DNA of 64,000 bases from Pedobacter frigiditerrae (GTDB taxonomy: Bacteria; Bacteroidota; Bacteroidia; Sphingobacteriales; Sphingobacteriaceae), in contig NZ_JAVTSS010000001.1 of the NCBI RefSeq assembly GCF_032678705.1, positions 1 through 64,000 of the forward strand. The letters are read 5' to 3'. This document shows, in pieces, positions 45,570-52,129 of the stretch. Both the position numbers and the translations under genes were made by a program. Position 1 is the first letter of the stretch, and each line of letters starts with the position of its first letter. The notes under the pieces were generated by a model, which saw nothing but the letters and a program-made list of their open reading frames with translations, did no database searches and was not told the origin of the DNA.

Positions 45570-45578
45570 CTATCGGGA
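45561..45578. repeat. Micro-palindrome TCCCGATAGCTATCGGGA at the sigma stop codon
   Basis: An 18-base perfect palindrome. The TAG at 45567-45569 is the stop codon of the sigma gene. A one-base variant is at 46331-46348. Confidence 0.8.
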
Positions 45579-45592
45579 CTAAAATTAATCTC

Positions 45593-46240
45593 ATGGAAAA
45601 TATAGAAATCATCAATCTTTGGAAACAGTATGATGAAAAATTAGAAAAATCACTTTCTCTTAATCAAAAAATTATAACCGAATTACAACAGCAAAAAGCA
45701 AAAAATGCACTAAGGCCAGCGAGAAATTATAAAATCTTTGCCGTGTTTTTTGGGGTTCTTTATGCAGCAATGATTGTATACTTTATGTTCTATCTAAAGC
45801 CATATGCCTCTATCTTTTTTAAGGTTTCAGTAGGTATACATTTATTGGTTATCGTAATAGCTATTGCGATGTATATTAGGCAAATAGTGTTAATAAGCGA
45901 GATTGATAATAGTCAGAATGTTATTCAAATGCAACAGAAATTGGCTTGTTTAAGAGTGTCGACCGTTAATGCAATTGCAGTTTGTTTTTTACAGTTTCCA
46001 GTTTTTAGCACTTGGAATATCACTTTCAGGATGATTAATGAAACACCATTAAATTTTTGGCTCATTCAAATGCCAATTGTTGCCCTATTTACTTTCGCAG
46101 GCATTTGGCTATTTAGAAACGTGGACATTAAAAACATGGACAAAAAATGGTTCAAAATTATGTTCTATGGTGTAGAGTGGAGTTCAATCATTAAATCGGG
46201 TAAATTTTTAAAAGAGATAGAGACTTTTGAGAAAAACTAG
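45593..46240 (+). CDS. Membrane protein downstream of the ECF sigma factor
   Basis: 215 residues. An N-terminal cytoplasmic helix (about 1-45; LWKQYDEKLEKSLSLNQKIITELQQQKAKNAL) is followed by four hydrophobic helices (about 48-68, 76-95, 120-140, 150-172) and a C-terminal cytoplasmic tail. No zinc-type anti-sigma motif. The fixed neighbourhood with the sigma gene suggests it modulates it; that is inference. Family name not known. Confidence 0.65.
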   Translation: MENIEIINLWKQYDEKLEKSLSLNQKIITELQQQKAKNALRPARNYKIFAVFFGVLYAAMIVYFMFYLKPYASIFFKVSVGIHLLVIVIAIAMYIRQIVLISEIDNSQNVIQMQQKLACLRVSTVNAIAVCFLQFPVFSTWNITFRMINETPLNFWLIQMPIVALFTFAGIWLFRNVDIKNMDKKWFKIMFYGVEWSSIIKSGKFLKEIETFEKN

Positions 46241-46317
46241 TTGTTGCTTTAAGTTAGCCGCAGATTCGCAGATTATGTTTTTGAAAATTGCAACCTCAAA
46301 TAGTAGCAGAATTTTTG

Positions 46318-46455
46318 TTTAATAAACTGGTCCCGATAGTTATCGGGAGAAACGAAAATCCTTTTTGTTGTTATGGTAGCGCTTCGACTACGCTCAGTGT
46401 GACAGTACAAAAAGATTGCAGTGAACCTGCCTGCCGGTGGGCAGGAAGCCAGAGT
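46318..46455 (-). repeat. Shell repeat copy I, two micro-palindromes in the shell
   Basis: On the minus strand: CCTGCC...GGCAGG (46426-46445) in the left shell, then TGCAATCTTTTT; a core with CACACTGAGCGTAGTCGAAG; right shell CAAAAAGGATTTTCG, interrupted by TCCCGATAACTATCGGGA (46331-46348), ending GTTTATTAAAC. The left palindrome is at the same shell position as in copy D. Confidence 0.75.
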
Positions 46456-46490
46456 GACTTTAATTTCTGAAGACAAGTGCTTTTCAAATA

Positions 46491-46528
46491 ACATCTTCCA
46501 TCTTACCTTTTCCATTTTACATTAAATA
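46491..46528 (-). repeat. ATGTAAAATGG-type dispersed repeat
   Basis: On the minus strand it reads ATGTAAAATGGAAAAGG then TAAGATGGAAGATG. A plus-strand relative is at 54261-54296. Confidence 0.5.
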
Positions 46529-46609
46529 ATTCGTCGATAAATTTCTACCGTTCACCGCCATTTTAATTCAGGCTGTCTAAAATCTATATAGGTATTTTGT
46601 AACAAAACC

Positions 46610-46617
46610 TACATTTG
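46610..46617 (+). promoter_or_regulatory. -7 element TACATTTG ahead of the receptor leader
   Basis: Exact TAnnTTTG match; a start near 46624 would place both small leader frames in the transcript. No -33 TTTG at 19-21 bases (one lies 10 bases upstream). Confidence 0.45.
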
Positions 46618-46649
46618 CAAGACTAAATACAAACAAAACAAATAATACA

Positions 46650-46735
46650 ATGAAAACCTGCATAAGCTTACAATCTATCTGACTACAAGGAAGAAAAATA
46701 TGCTAAAAAGCTTATGCAAGCTTGAAAACCTTTAA
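46650..46735 (+). promoter_or_regulatory. Structured leader with two short ORFs before the receptor gene
   Basis: Arms TGCATAAGCTT (46659-46669) and AAGCTTATGCA (46708-46718) are perfectly complementary over 11 bp with a 38-base loop, and TGAAAACCT is directly repeated at 46651 and 46723. The first frame, 46650-46682, codes MKTCISLQSI; the second, 46700-46735, codes MLKSLCKLENL, with AAGGAAG 6 bases upstream of its ATG. The second frame ends 16 bases before the receptor ATG. Translation of either would disturb the stem, so a control role is possible. Confidence 0.45.
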
Positions 46736-46751
46736 AAAACAATATATTAAA

Positions 46752-49166
46752 ATGAAAAAAATTCTACTTCTATGTACCGGTTTACTGATCATGTTTAACG
46801 CTAAGGCACAATTCCCTGGAATGGGAGGTAGCACAGCGCCAAAAGTAACTGGTCGTATCACAGCAACTATTATAGATTCATTAACCAAACAACCAGTAGA
46901 TTACGCTACTATATCTTTAGTAAAAGTAAAAGATAACAAAACGGTTAATGGTGGCGTAACGGATGATAAAGGAAAAATCTCTTTACAAAATGTTGCTGCT
47001 GATGAATATAAATTGACCATTGGTTTTATTGGTTATAAATCGAAAACAGTAAGTGTTAAAACAACGCTTCAAAAACCAGATTTTGCTGTAGGGAATATTT
47101 TTTTAAGTCCAACCTCCAATACTCTAAATGAGGTAAGCGTAGTTGGCGCAAAAGCTGTGGTTGAAAATAAAATAGACCGTTTAGTTTATAATGCAGAGGC
47201 CGATGCTACCAATGCTGGTGGCGATGCGACAGATGTTATGCGTAAAGTGCCAATGTTATCTGTAGATATTAATGGTAATGTACAATTGCGTGGAAGCTCG
47301 GTAAGGGTTTTAATTAATGGAAAACCATCTGGTACAATGGCAAACAGCGTTGCAGATGCATTAAAAATGATTCCTGCAGACCAAATTAAAAGTGTAGAGG
47401 TGATTACCAATCCATCGGCTAAATATGATGCTGAGGGTTCTGGTGGTATTATCAATATCATCACTAAAAAAAGTAATGCTGAAGGTGTAAGTGGTAGTGT
47501 TAACGCAACTGCAGGTACTCGTCAAAACAGCGGTGCATTTAATTTAACAGCTAAAACTGGTCGTTTAAGCGTAAATACAGCTTTAGGTACTCAATTGGCC
47601 TATCCACAAGAATCAAGAGTGGTATTCCGTAATCAAACTACTACAAATAACGTTACCACAGATATTTTGCAAGATGGTACTTCAGATTGGACAAGGGAAG
47701 CATACAATGGTAGTTTAGGTTTAGACTACGATTTTAATGCTTACAATAACATCAGCACAAACGCTAAGTACACTCGTTTTTATAATGGTGGCCCAGGTAG
47801 GTCGGGCATTTTTACGAATAACGTGCAATCTGGTAAAATTGTAAGTAGCACCGATATGAGTAATGGCAACCTAGATTGGAATATGGATTATAAGTTAACT
47901 ACCAAAAAACAAGGCGAAGAGTTTTCTGTTTCTGGTCAATTAACTTCTGGCAAGAATACTAACGAGTTTTCTAACGACTACCAAACTTCTGCTGGTGTGC
48001 CAATTAGCTATTTGGCGAGCAATAACGTTGGCGAAAATAAAGAATACACTGCTCAAACAGATTATATTTATCCCTTTAGTAAAACGGTAACTTTTGAGGC
48101 AGGTGGTAAAGCTATTTTTAGAAATATCCAAAGTCAGTATGGCGCTGGAACTAACCAAGATTTTGATTACGACCAAAATGTAGGCGCTGCTTACAGTACA
48201 ATCGCTTTTAATTTGACTAAAAAAATTCAGTTTAAAGGCGGTGTTAGGGCAGAATATACAGCTATCAATTTCTCTAACAGCAAAAACGATTATTTCAACG
48301 TGTTCCCTAGCGCTATTTTATCTCAAACTATTAAAGGTAAAACAACATTAAAATTGGCATATAATCGTAGAGTGCAACGTCCGAGTTTGGCATATTTAAA
48401 TCCGTTCCGTAACGAAGCTAATCAGTTCAGTGTATTCCAAGGTAACCCTAGTTTAAGACCAGAGTTGAGTGATAACATGGAGTTTGGTTATTCAACATAC
48501 ATTAAAGGTTCAATCATTAATGCCTCTTTATTCTATCGCAATACCAAAAATATCATCGAAACGGTTAATAAAAACGATGTGTCTGGTAAAATTCTATCAA
48601 CTTTTGAAAATGTTGGTACAACACAAAGTTTTGGTTTTAACTTATTTGCTTCTTACAATCCTGTTCCAAAATGGACATTGATGAGTAACATCGCCTTAAA
48701 TACTTATGAAATTAACAGTAGGCCAGACTTTAAGGGTATGAATGAGGGAACGTTTTTAAACTATAACTTCTTTATGCGTTCTGCAAATTCATTTAAAGGT
48801 GGTTGGAATTTAGAGTTTTTTGGTGTGGTTAACTCACCTCGTTATACTTATCAAAGTAAAACAGAACCTATGTTCTTTTATGGTGGAGCTGTTAAAAAAG
48901 ACATCTTCAAAAAACAAGGTAGTATTGGTTTAAATGTTTTAAATCCGTTCAAACGCGATTTGCATATAGAAACTGTAACTCAGGGTGATAACAACTTCCA
49001 AAGCCAAAACATTTACTATCCATTACGTTCATTTGGATTAAACTTTAGCTACAAATTCGGTAAGTTGAAATTTACTGAGAAAAAGAAAATCAAAAACGAC
49101 GATATCAAACAAGACCAAAACCAACAAGGTGGTCAAGGTGGTGGTATGGGTGGCCAAGGAAAATAA
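46752..49166 (+). CDS. TonB-dependent-receptor-like outer-membrane protein
   Basis: 804 residues from the ATG at 46752; an upstream in-frame TTG would lie in the leader. Signal peptide to about residue 20 (LLIMFNAKAQ). A carboxypeptidase-regulatory-like domain at about 30-110 (GRITATIIDSLTKQPVDYATISLV, KISLQNVAADEYKLTI), plug (VENKIDRLVYNAEAD, VRVLINGKPSG, VEVITNPSAKYDAEGSGGIINI), then the barrel. This is the CirA/outer membrane beta-barrel type without a SusD neighbour. The C-terminus ends in a Gln/Gly tail (GGQGGGMGGQGK) rather than a terminal Phe strand. Ligand unknown. The ECF sigma gene pair upstream is a possible regulator. Confidence 0.88.
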   Translation: MKKILLLCTGLLIMFNAKAQFPGMGGSTAPKVTGRITATIIDSLTKQPVDYATISLVKVKDNKTVNGGVTDDKGKISLQNVAADEYKLTIGFIGYKSKTVSVKTTLQKPDFAVGNIFLSPTSNTLNEVSVVGAKAVVENKIDRLVYNAEADATNAGGDATDVMRKVPMLSVDINGNVQLRGSSVRVLINGKPSGTMANSVADALKMIPADQIKSVEVITNPSAKYDAEGSGGIINIITKKSNAEGVSGSVNATAGTRQNSGAFNLTAKTGRLSVNTALGTQLAYPQESRVVFRNQTTTNNVTTDILQDGTSDWTREAYNGSLGLDYDFNAYNNISTNAKYTRFYNGGPGRSGIFTNNVQSGKIVSSTDMSNGNLDWNMDYKLTTKKQGEEFSVSGQLTSGKNTNEFSNDYQTSAGVPISYLASNNVGENKEYTAQTDYIYPFSKTVTFEAGGKAIFRNIQSQYGAGTNQDFDYDQNVGAAYSTIAFNLTKKIQFKGGVRAEYTAINFSNSKNDYFNVFPSAILSQTIKGKTTLKLAYNRRVQRPSLAYLNPFRNEANQFSVFQGNPSLRPELSDNMEFGYSTYIKGSIINASLFYRNTKNIIETVNKNDVSGKILSTFENVGTTQSFGFNLFASYNPVPKWTLMSNIALNTYEINSRPDFKGMNEGTFLNYNFFMRSANSFKGGWNLEFFGVVNSPRYTYQSKTEPMFFYGGAVKKDIFKKQGSIGLNVLNPFKRDLHIETVTQGDNNFQSQNIYYPLRSFGLNFSYKFGKLKFTEKKKIKNDDIKQDQNQQGGQGGGMGGQGK

Positions 49167-49190
49167 TCACACAACACAAATAAACATTAG

Positions 49191-49218
49191 GCCTTCCCGA
49201 ATATCTGGAGGGCCTTTT
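49191..49218 (+). terminator. Rho-independent terminator after the receptor gene
   Basis: AGGCCTTCC and GGAGGGCCT pair over 9 bp with one G-T, followed by six T, 24 bases after the stop. Confidence 0.82.
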
Positions 49219-49355
49219 TTGTTGTTGGGTATCCTAAAAAGATGGTCACGCTGAGCATAGTCGAAGCGCATTTTAAAAGTCGTCGACTAAACTCAGACTG
49301 ACACATTAAAAATTTTTTATGATTATAAAAACAAGGTCAGGATTTCATTGGAAAT

Positions 49356-49445
49356 TGTAGTCCTGCCAACGCTACAATCTTTTTTGCCCTTCGACAAGCT
49401 CAGGATGACAAAAAAAGATTTCCGCTAATGTCAGGTTTATATAAC
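49356..49445 (+). repeat. Shell repeat copy E with simple TTCGACAAGCTCAGG core
   Basis: Left TGTAGTCCTGCC...CTACAATCTTTTTT; core CCTTCGACAAGCTCAGG and ATGAC, uninterrupted; right AAAAAAAGATTTCCGC then TAATGTCAGGTTTATATAAC. It shows what the core looks like without an inserted palindrome. Confidence 0.82.
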
Positions 49446-49476
49446 AATGTAAGCGTTTCAAAATCTTGCTGTACTT

Positions 49477-49492
49477 TTTGCCATTTGGCAAA
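49477..49492. promoter_or_regulatory. Operator TTTGCCATTTGGCAAA at the Crp/Fnr gene
   Basis: Perfect 7-bp arms TTTGCCA/TGGCAAA with two central bases, 33 bases upstream of the regulator ATG. The same site, reverse-complemented, is at 50104-50119. The arm length and 16-base size suit a dimeric Crp/Fnr-type protein, hence probable autoregulation. Confidence 0.6.
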
Positions 49493-49525
49493 TCTTATGG
49501 AAATAACTTTTGCTAACTTGTCTGC

Positions 49526-50092
49526 ATGAAAGAATTAATCGCTTACCTATTGCAGTTTGGCAACCTAAATCCACACCAAATCGAACTAATTACTGGCAAG
49601 GCAAATGAGTTAACACTTAAAAAGGATGAGTACTTTTCTGAAGCAGGAAAAATTGCCAAACAAGTTGGCTTTGTTATAGAGGGAATTGTAAGAGTTTGTT
49701 ACTACAATAATCGAGGAGAAGAAATTACGAAATATTTTATCGAAGAAAATAATTTGGTTGTCGATTTGGAGAGTTTTGACAATGGAATTTGCTCGAGTGC
49801 TTATGTGCAGGCCATTACAGATTGCAAATTAATTGTTTTCGAAAAAAAGGATTGGCAAGAATTGTTAGACACCATTGTAGGATGGGACACCATTGTGCAT
49901 AAAATTATTTCTAAAGCATTACGGCAAAAAGTAGAAAGAAGAAGCCCGCTTGTTTCAGAAGATGGCAAAACAAGATACTTGATGTTCTTAGATATCTATC
50001 CGAATGTAGTTAATCGTATTCCACTTTCTTACGTTGCTTCTTACTTAGGCCTCACACAATCATCACTGAGTAGGATACGAAAAAATATTTAA
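49526..50092 (+). CDS. Crp/Fnr-family transcriptional regulator
   Basis: 188 residues. An N-terminal cyclic-nucleotide-binding-type beta-roll (about 20-115; LKKDEYFSEAGKIAKQVGFVIEGIVRVCYYN, EEITKYFIEENNLVVD) and a C-terminal winged-helix remnant (about 150-188; RIPLSYVASYLGLTQSSLSRIRKNI). No iron-sulphur Cys cluster of Fnr and no clear cAMP phosphate loop, so the effector is unknown. Palindromes TTTGCCA-N2-TGGCAAA lie in front of it and in front of the SDR gene 79 bases downstream. Confidence 0.9.
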   Translation: MKELIAYLLQFGNLNPHQIELITGKANELTLKKDEYFSEAGKIAKQVGFVIEGIVRVCYYNNRGEEITKYFIEENNLVVDLESFDNGICSSAYVQAITDCKLIVFEKKDWQELLDTIVGWDTIVHKIISKALRQKVERRSPLVSEDGKTRYLMFLDIYPNVVNRIPLSYVASYLGLTQSSLSRIRKNI

Positions 50093-50103
50093 TCAAATTG
50101 CTT

Positions 50104-50119
50104 TTTGCCAAATGGCAAA
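50104..50119. promoter_or_regulatory. Operator TTTGCCAAATGGCAAA at the SDR gene
   Basis: Identical arms to the site at 49477 with AA in the centre; 51 bases upstream of the SDR start and 12 bases after the regulator stop. Confidence 0.6.
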
Positions 50120-50170
50120 TGATTTCAAATTTAAACGAAGCACCTTTGTTTATAATTTAAAACAAGTAAA

Positions 50171-50908
50171 ATGAAATCAGTATTAATTACAGGAGCCAAT
50201 AGAAGCATTGGTTTAGAAATAGCAAAACAACTATCACAAAAAGGATTATTCGTTTATTTGGGTAGTCGCGATCTGCAAAAAGGAATTGCAGTTGTAAAAG
50301 AATTAAGTGAAAACGGTTTTCAAAACATCAAAGCGATAGAAATTGACTCTACAAAGCCAGATACTATCTTATCAGCTAAAAACATAATCGAAAGTGAACA
50401 AGGAAAATTAGATATCTTAATCAACAATGCAGGTATAAGCGGGCCTTTCCCTCAAGCAATTCCAGAAGCAACTATTGAAGGTATACAAGAAGTATTTGAC
50501 ACCAATTTCTTCGGCGTAATCAGCGTAACCCAAGCATTTCTAGAATTGCTTAAAAAATCAGAAAACCCGAGAATAAGCAACATTACTTCTGGCCTTGCTT
50601 CTTTAACTTTACATAGCGACCCGAGTTGGAAATATTACAACTTCAAGGCTACAAGTTACATGACCTCAAAAGCGGCACTTAATGCCTTCACCATCATATT
50701 AGCTTTTGAATTAAAAGATTTGAAGTTTAAGGTAAATGCCATTGACCCAGGTTACACGGCAACAGATTTTAATCACCACAGCGGACCAGGAACAGTAGAA
50801 AGTGCTGCAAGTTTTATCATTAAACATACCTTAACAAGTGATGAGGCGCCAACTGGTCAGTTTTATAGCAATGATATTGAAGACGAAACTCAAGTTAGTC
50901 CTTGGTAA
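50171..50908 (+). CDS. SDR-family NAD(P)-dependent oxidoreductase
   Basis: 245 residues. Rossmann motif TGANRSIGLEIAKQL (a T-G-A-x3-I-G-L version of TGxxxGIG) at residues 7-21, NNAG in LDILINNAGISG, the active-site Ser in SNITSGLASL and the YxxxK equivalent YMTSKAALNAF. The GSRD after strand 2 suggests preference for NADPH. Substrate unknown. Downstream of the Crp/Fnr gene and probably controlled by it through the shared operator. Confidence 0.9.
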   Translation: MKSVLITGANRSIGLEIAKQLSQKGLFVYLGSRDLQKGIAVVKELSENGFQNIKAIEIDSTKPDTILSAKNIIESEQGKLDILINNAGISGPFPQAIPEATIEGIQEVFDTNFFGVISVTQAFLELLKKSENPRISNITSGLASLTLHSDPSWKYYNFKATSYMTSKAALNAFTIILAFELKDLKFKVNAIDPGYTATDFNHHSGPGTVESAASFIIKHTLTSDEAPTGQFYSNDIEDETQVSPW

Positions 50909-50935
50909 TAAATATTGTAAAGCCTGCCATACATT

Positions 50936-50968
50936 AAATGCTCAAAGGTTTTAGACTTTTGAGCATTT
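50936..50968 (+). terminator. Stem-loop terminator after the SDR gene
   Basis: AAATGCTCAAA and TTTGAGCATTT form a perfect 11-bp stem with an 11-base loop, 27 bases after the stop; the following GTGTTATATT is only weakly T-rich. Confidence 0.68.
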
Positions 50969-51025
50969 GTGTTATATTGGGCTGTCGTAAAATTTGCGAG
51001 CGAAGCCTAAATCCTGTTATAGCAA

Positions 51026-51637
51026 ATGAAAGTTTCAGAAGACTTACAAAAATTAATACCCTTTGGCTATCTTTTTTTAGTGGTGATGGGTATATTAAAA
51101 GAAAGCGTAATTTTTTATCAGTTGGGCATTAATATTTTAAAATATTCTACGCTAATGGATATTTTAATTAGTCCCATTGCTACACTCACAACTCACCCCA
51201 TCACCTTTTTAGCGACCATGTCTCTTTTTGTTTTATGCTATTATTTGCCATCTATTTTATACAAAAATGACCATAGAAAATGGATAAAAAAGATGTTCGA
51301 GTTAAAGCAGACCAAACTTGATTTGCCAGATATGGAGATTAAAAGATATTACGCCCTTATTTCAATTAAATTCCTTGCTGTTTTGTTGCTGTCTATTTAT
51401 TTGGGTTATGGTGCTGCCGAAGGATTTATGACTGCTAAAAGCATAAAAGAAGGGAAGTTAAAATATAATCACACGCTAAATTATTGTAATGGTGGAAGTG
51501 AACAAATTAGCCTAATCAATTCAAATACCGTGTATTATTTTTATGTTGCTAAAGGAAGTAAAACCATTAAAATTGCACCAATTGGAGCGATAAAAAATAT
51601 CGAATTAACCAATAACAGAATGTTTAAAAATGAGTAA
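51026..51637 (+). CDS. Hypothetical membrane protein
   Basis: 203 residues with about four hydrophobic helices (10-25, 42-58, 60-80, 108-125) and a soluble C-terminal part (about 130-203) that is probably extracytoplasmic. No family recognised. It overlaps the next gene by 8 bases, which implies translational coupling of the pair. Confidence 0.6.
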   Translation: MKVSEDLQKLIPFGYLFLVVMGILKESVIFYQLGINILKYSTLMDILISPIATLTTHPITFLATMSLFVLCYYLPSILYKNDHRKWIKKMFELKQTKLDLPDMEIKRYYALISIKFLAVLLLSIYLGYGAAEGFMTAKSIKEGKLKYNHTLNYCNGGSEQISLINSNTVYYFYVAKGSKTIKIAPIGAIKNIELTNNRMFKNE

Positions 51638-51875
51638 GAAAAGCCTGTCGGAATTAAGTAATGAGGAGTTGCTTAAAAATGAAAAAACATTAAAAACAAT
51701 AACATCAATGTTGGCCGGAGCAATACTTTTGCTGTTCATTGTAAATATATTCCTAGCTTTTAAAAAGGGGTTTAGCGCTTTAAGTGCTGTTCCTATAGCA
51801 TTATTGCCAATTGTAATTATCAATTTTAATTCTTTAAAAGAAATGAAAAAAGAGATAAAAGCGAGGAATTTGTAG
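51630..51875 (+). CDS. Small hypothetical membrane protein
   Basis: 81 residues. Residues 1-22 are Ser/Leu/Glu-rich (MSKKSLSELSNEELLKNEKTLK, a likely cytoplasmic helix), followed by two hydrophobic helices (about 25-43 and 50-66) and a basic tail. Such SxxELxxxEKxLK openings are common in small Bacteroidota membrane proteins of unknown role. Coupled to the gene before it. Confidence 0.6.
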   Translation: MSKKSLSELSNEELLKNEKTLKTITSMLAGAILLLFIVNIFLAFKKGFSALSAVPIALLPIVIINFNSLKEMKKEIKARNL

Positions 51876-51938
51876 TGATCAGTTTCTTTTGCGCATTATC
51901 TAATTTCTAGAAAAACAATGGCAGTATTTCATAGGAGA

Positions 51939-52049
51939 TTGTAGTCCTGCCAACACTCAATCTTTTTTGTCCTTCGACTCCCGAAGAAGTCGGGACAGGT
52001 ACGCTCAAGATGAAAAAAAGGATTTTCGCTAATGTCAGGTTTAGCTAAC
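51939..52049 (+). repeat. Shell repeat copy F with TCCCGA micro-palindrome
   Basis: Left TGTAGTCCTGCCAACACT, AATCTTTTTT; core CCTTCGACT...ACGCTCAAG split by TCCCGAAGAAGTCGGGA (51979-51995) plus CAGGT; right AAAAAAAGGATTTTCGC then TAATGTCAGGTTTAGCTAAC. Closest relative of copy E, differing by the insertion. Confidence 0.83.
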
Positions 52050-52129
52050 AGTGGGTATAAGCTTTTTTGAACGGTATGTTTGCAAGTAGCTATTCAACAA
52101 TTAGACAATAAAGCAATCTAACAATCTAT

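Larger units (their letters stand above)
46241..46751. other. Non-coding spacer: shell repeat I and the receptor leader
   Basis: Contains a partial GCAGATTCGCAGATT repeat, shell repeat I (46318-46455), an ATGTAAAATGG-type repeat (46491-46528), and then the promoter and two-uORF leader of the TonB-type receptor gene. Confidence 0.7.
49167..49525. other. Non-coding spacer with terminator, shell repeat E and an operator
   Basis: Terminator at 49191, a CACGCTGAGCATAGTCGAAG repeat at 49246, shell repeat E at 49356-49445, and the 16-base operator palindrome at 49477. No gene. Confidence 0.7.

Noticed and set aside
50938-51132. Open frame of 64 codons after the SDR gene
   Set aside because: It begins inside the SDR terminator stem and overlaps the start of a better membrane-protein gene in another frame.
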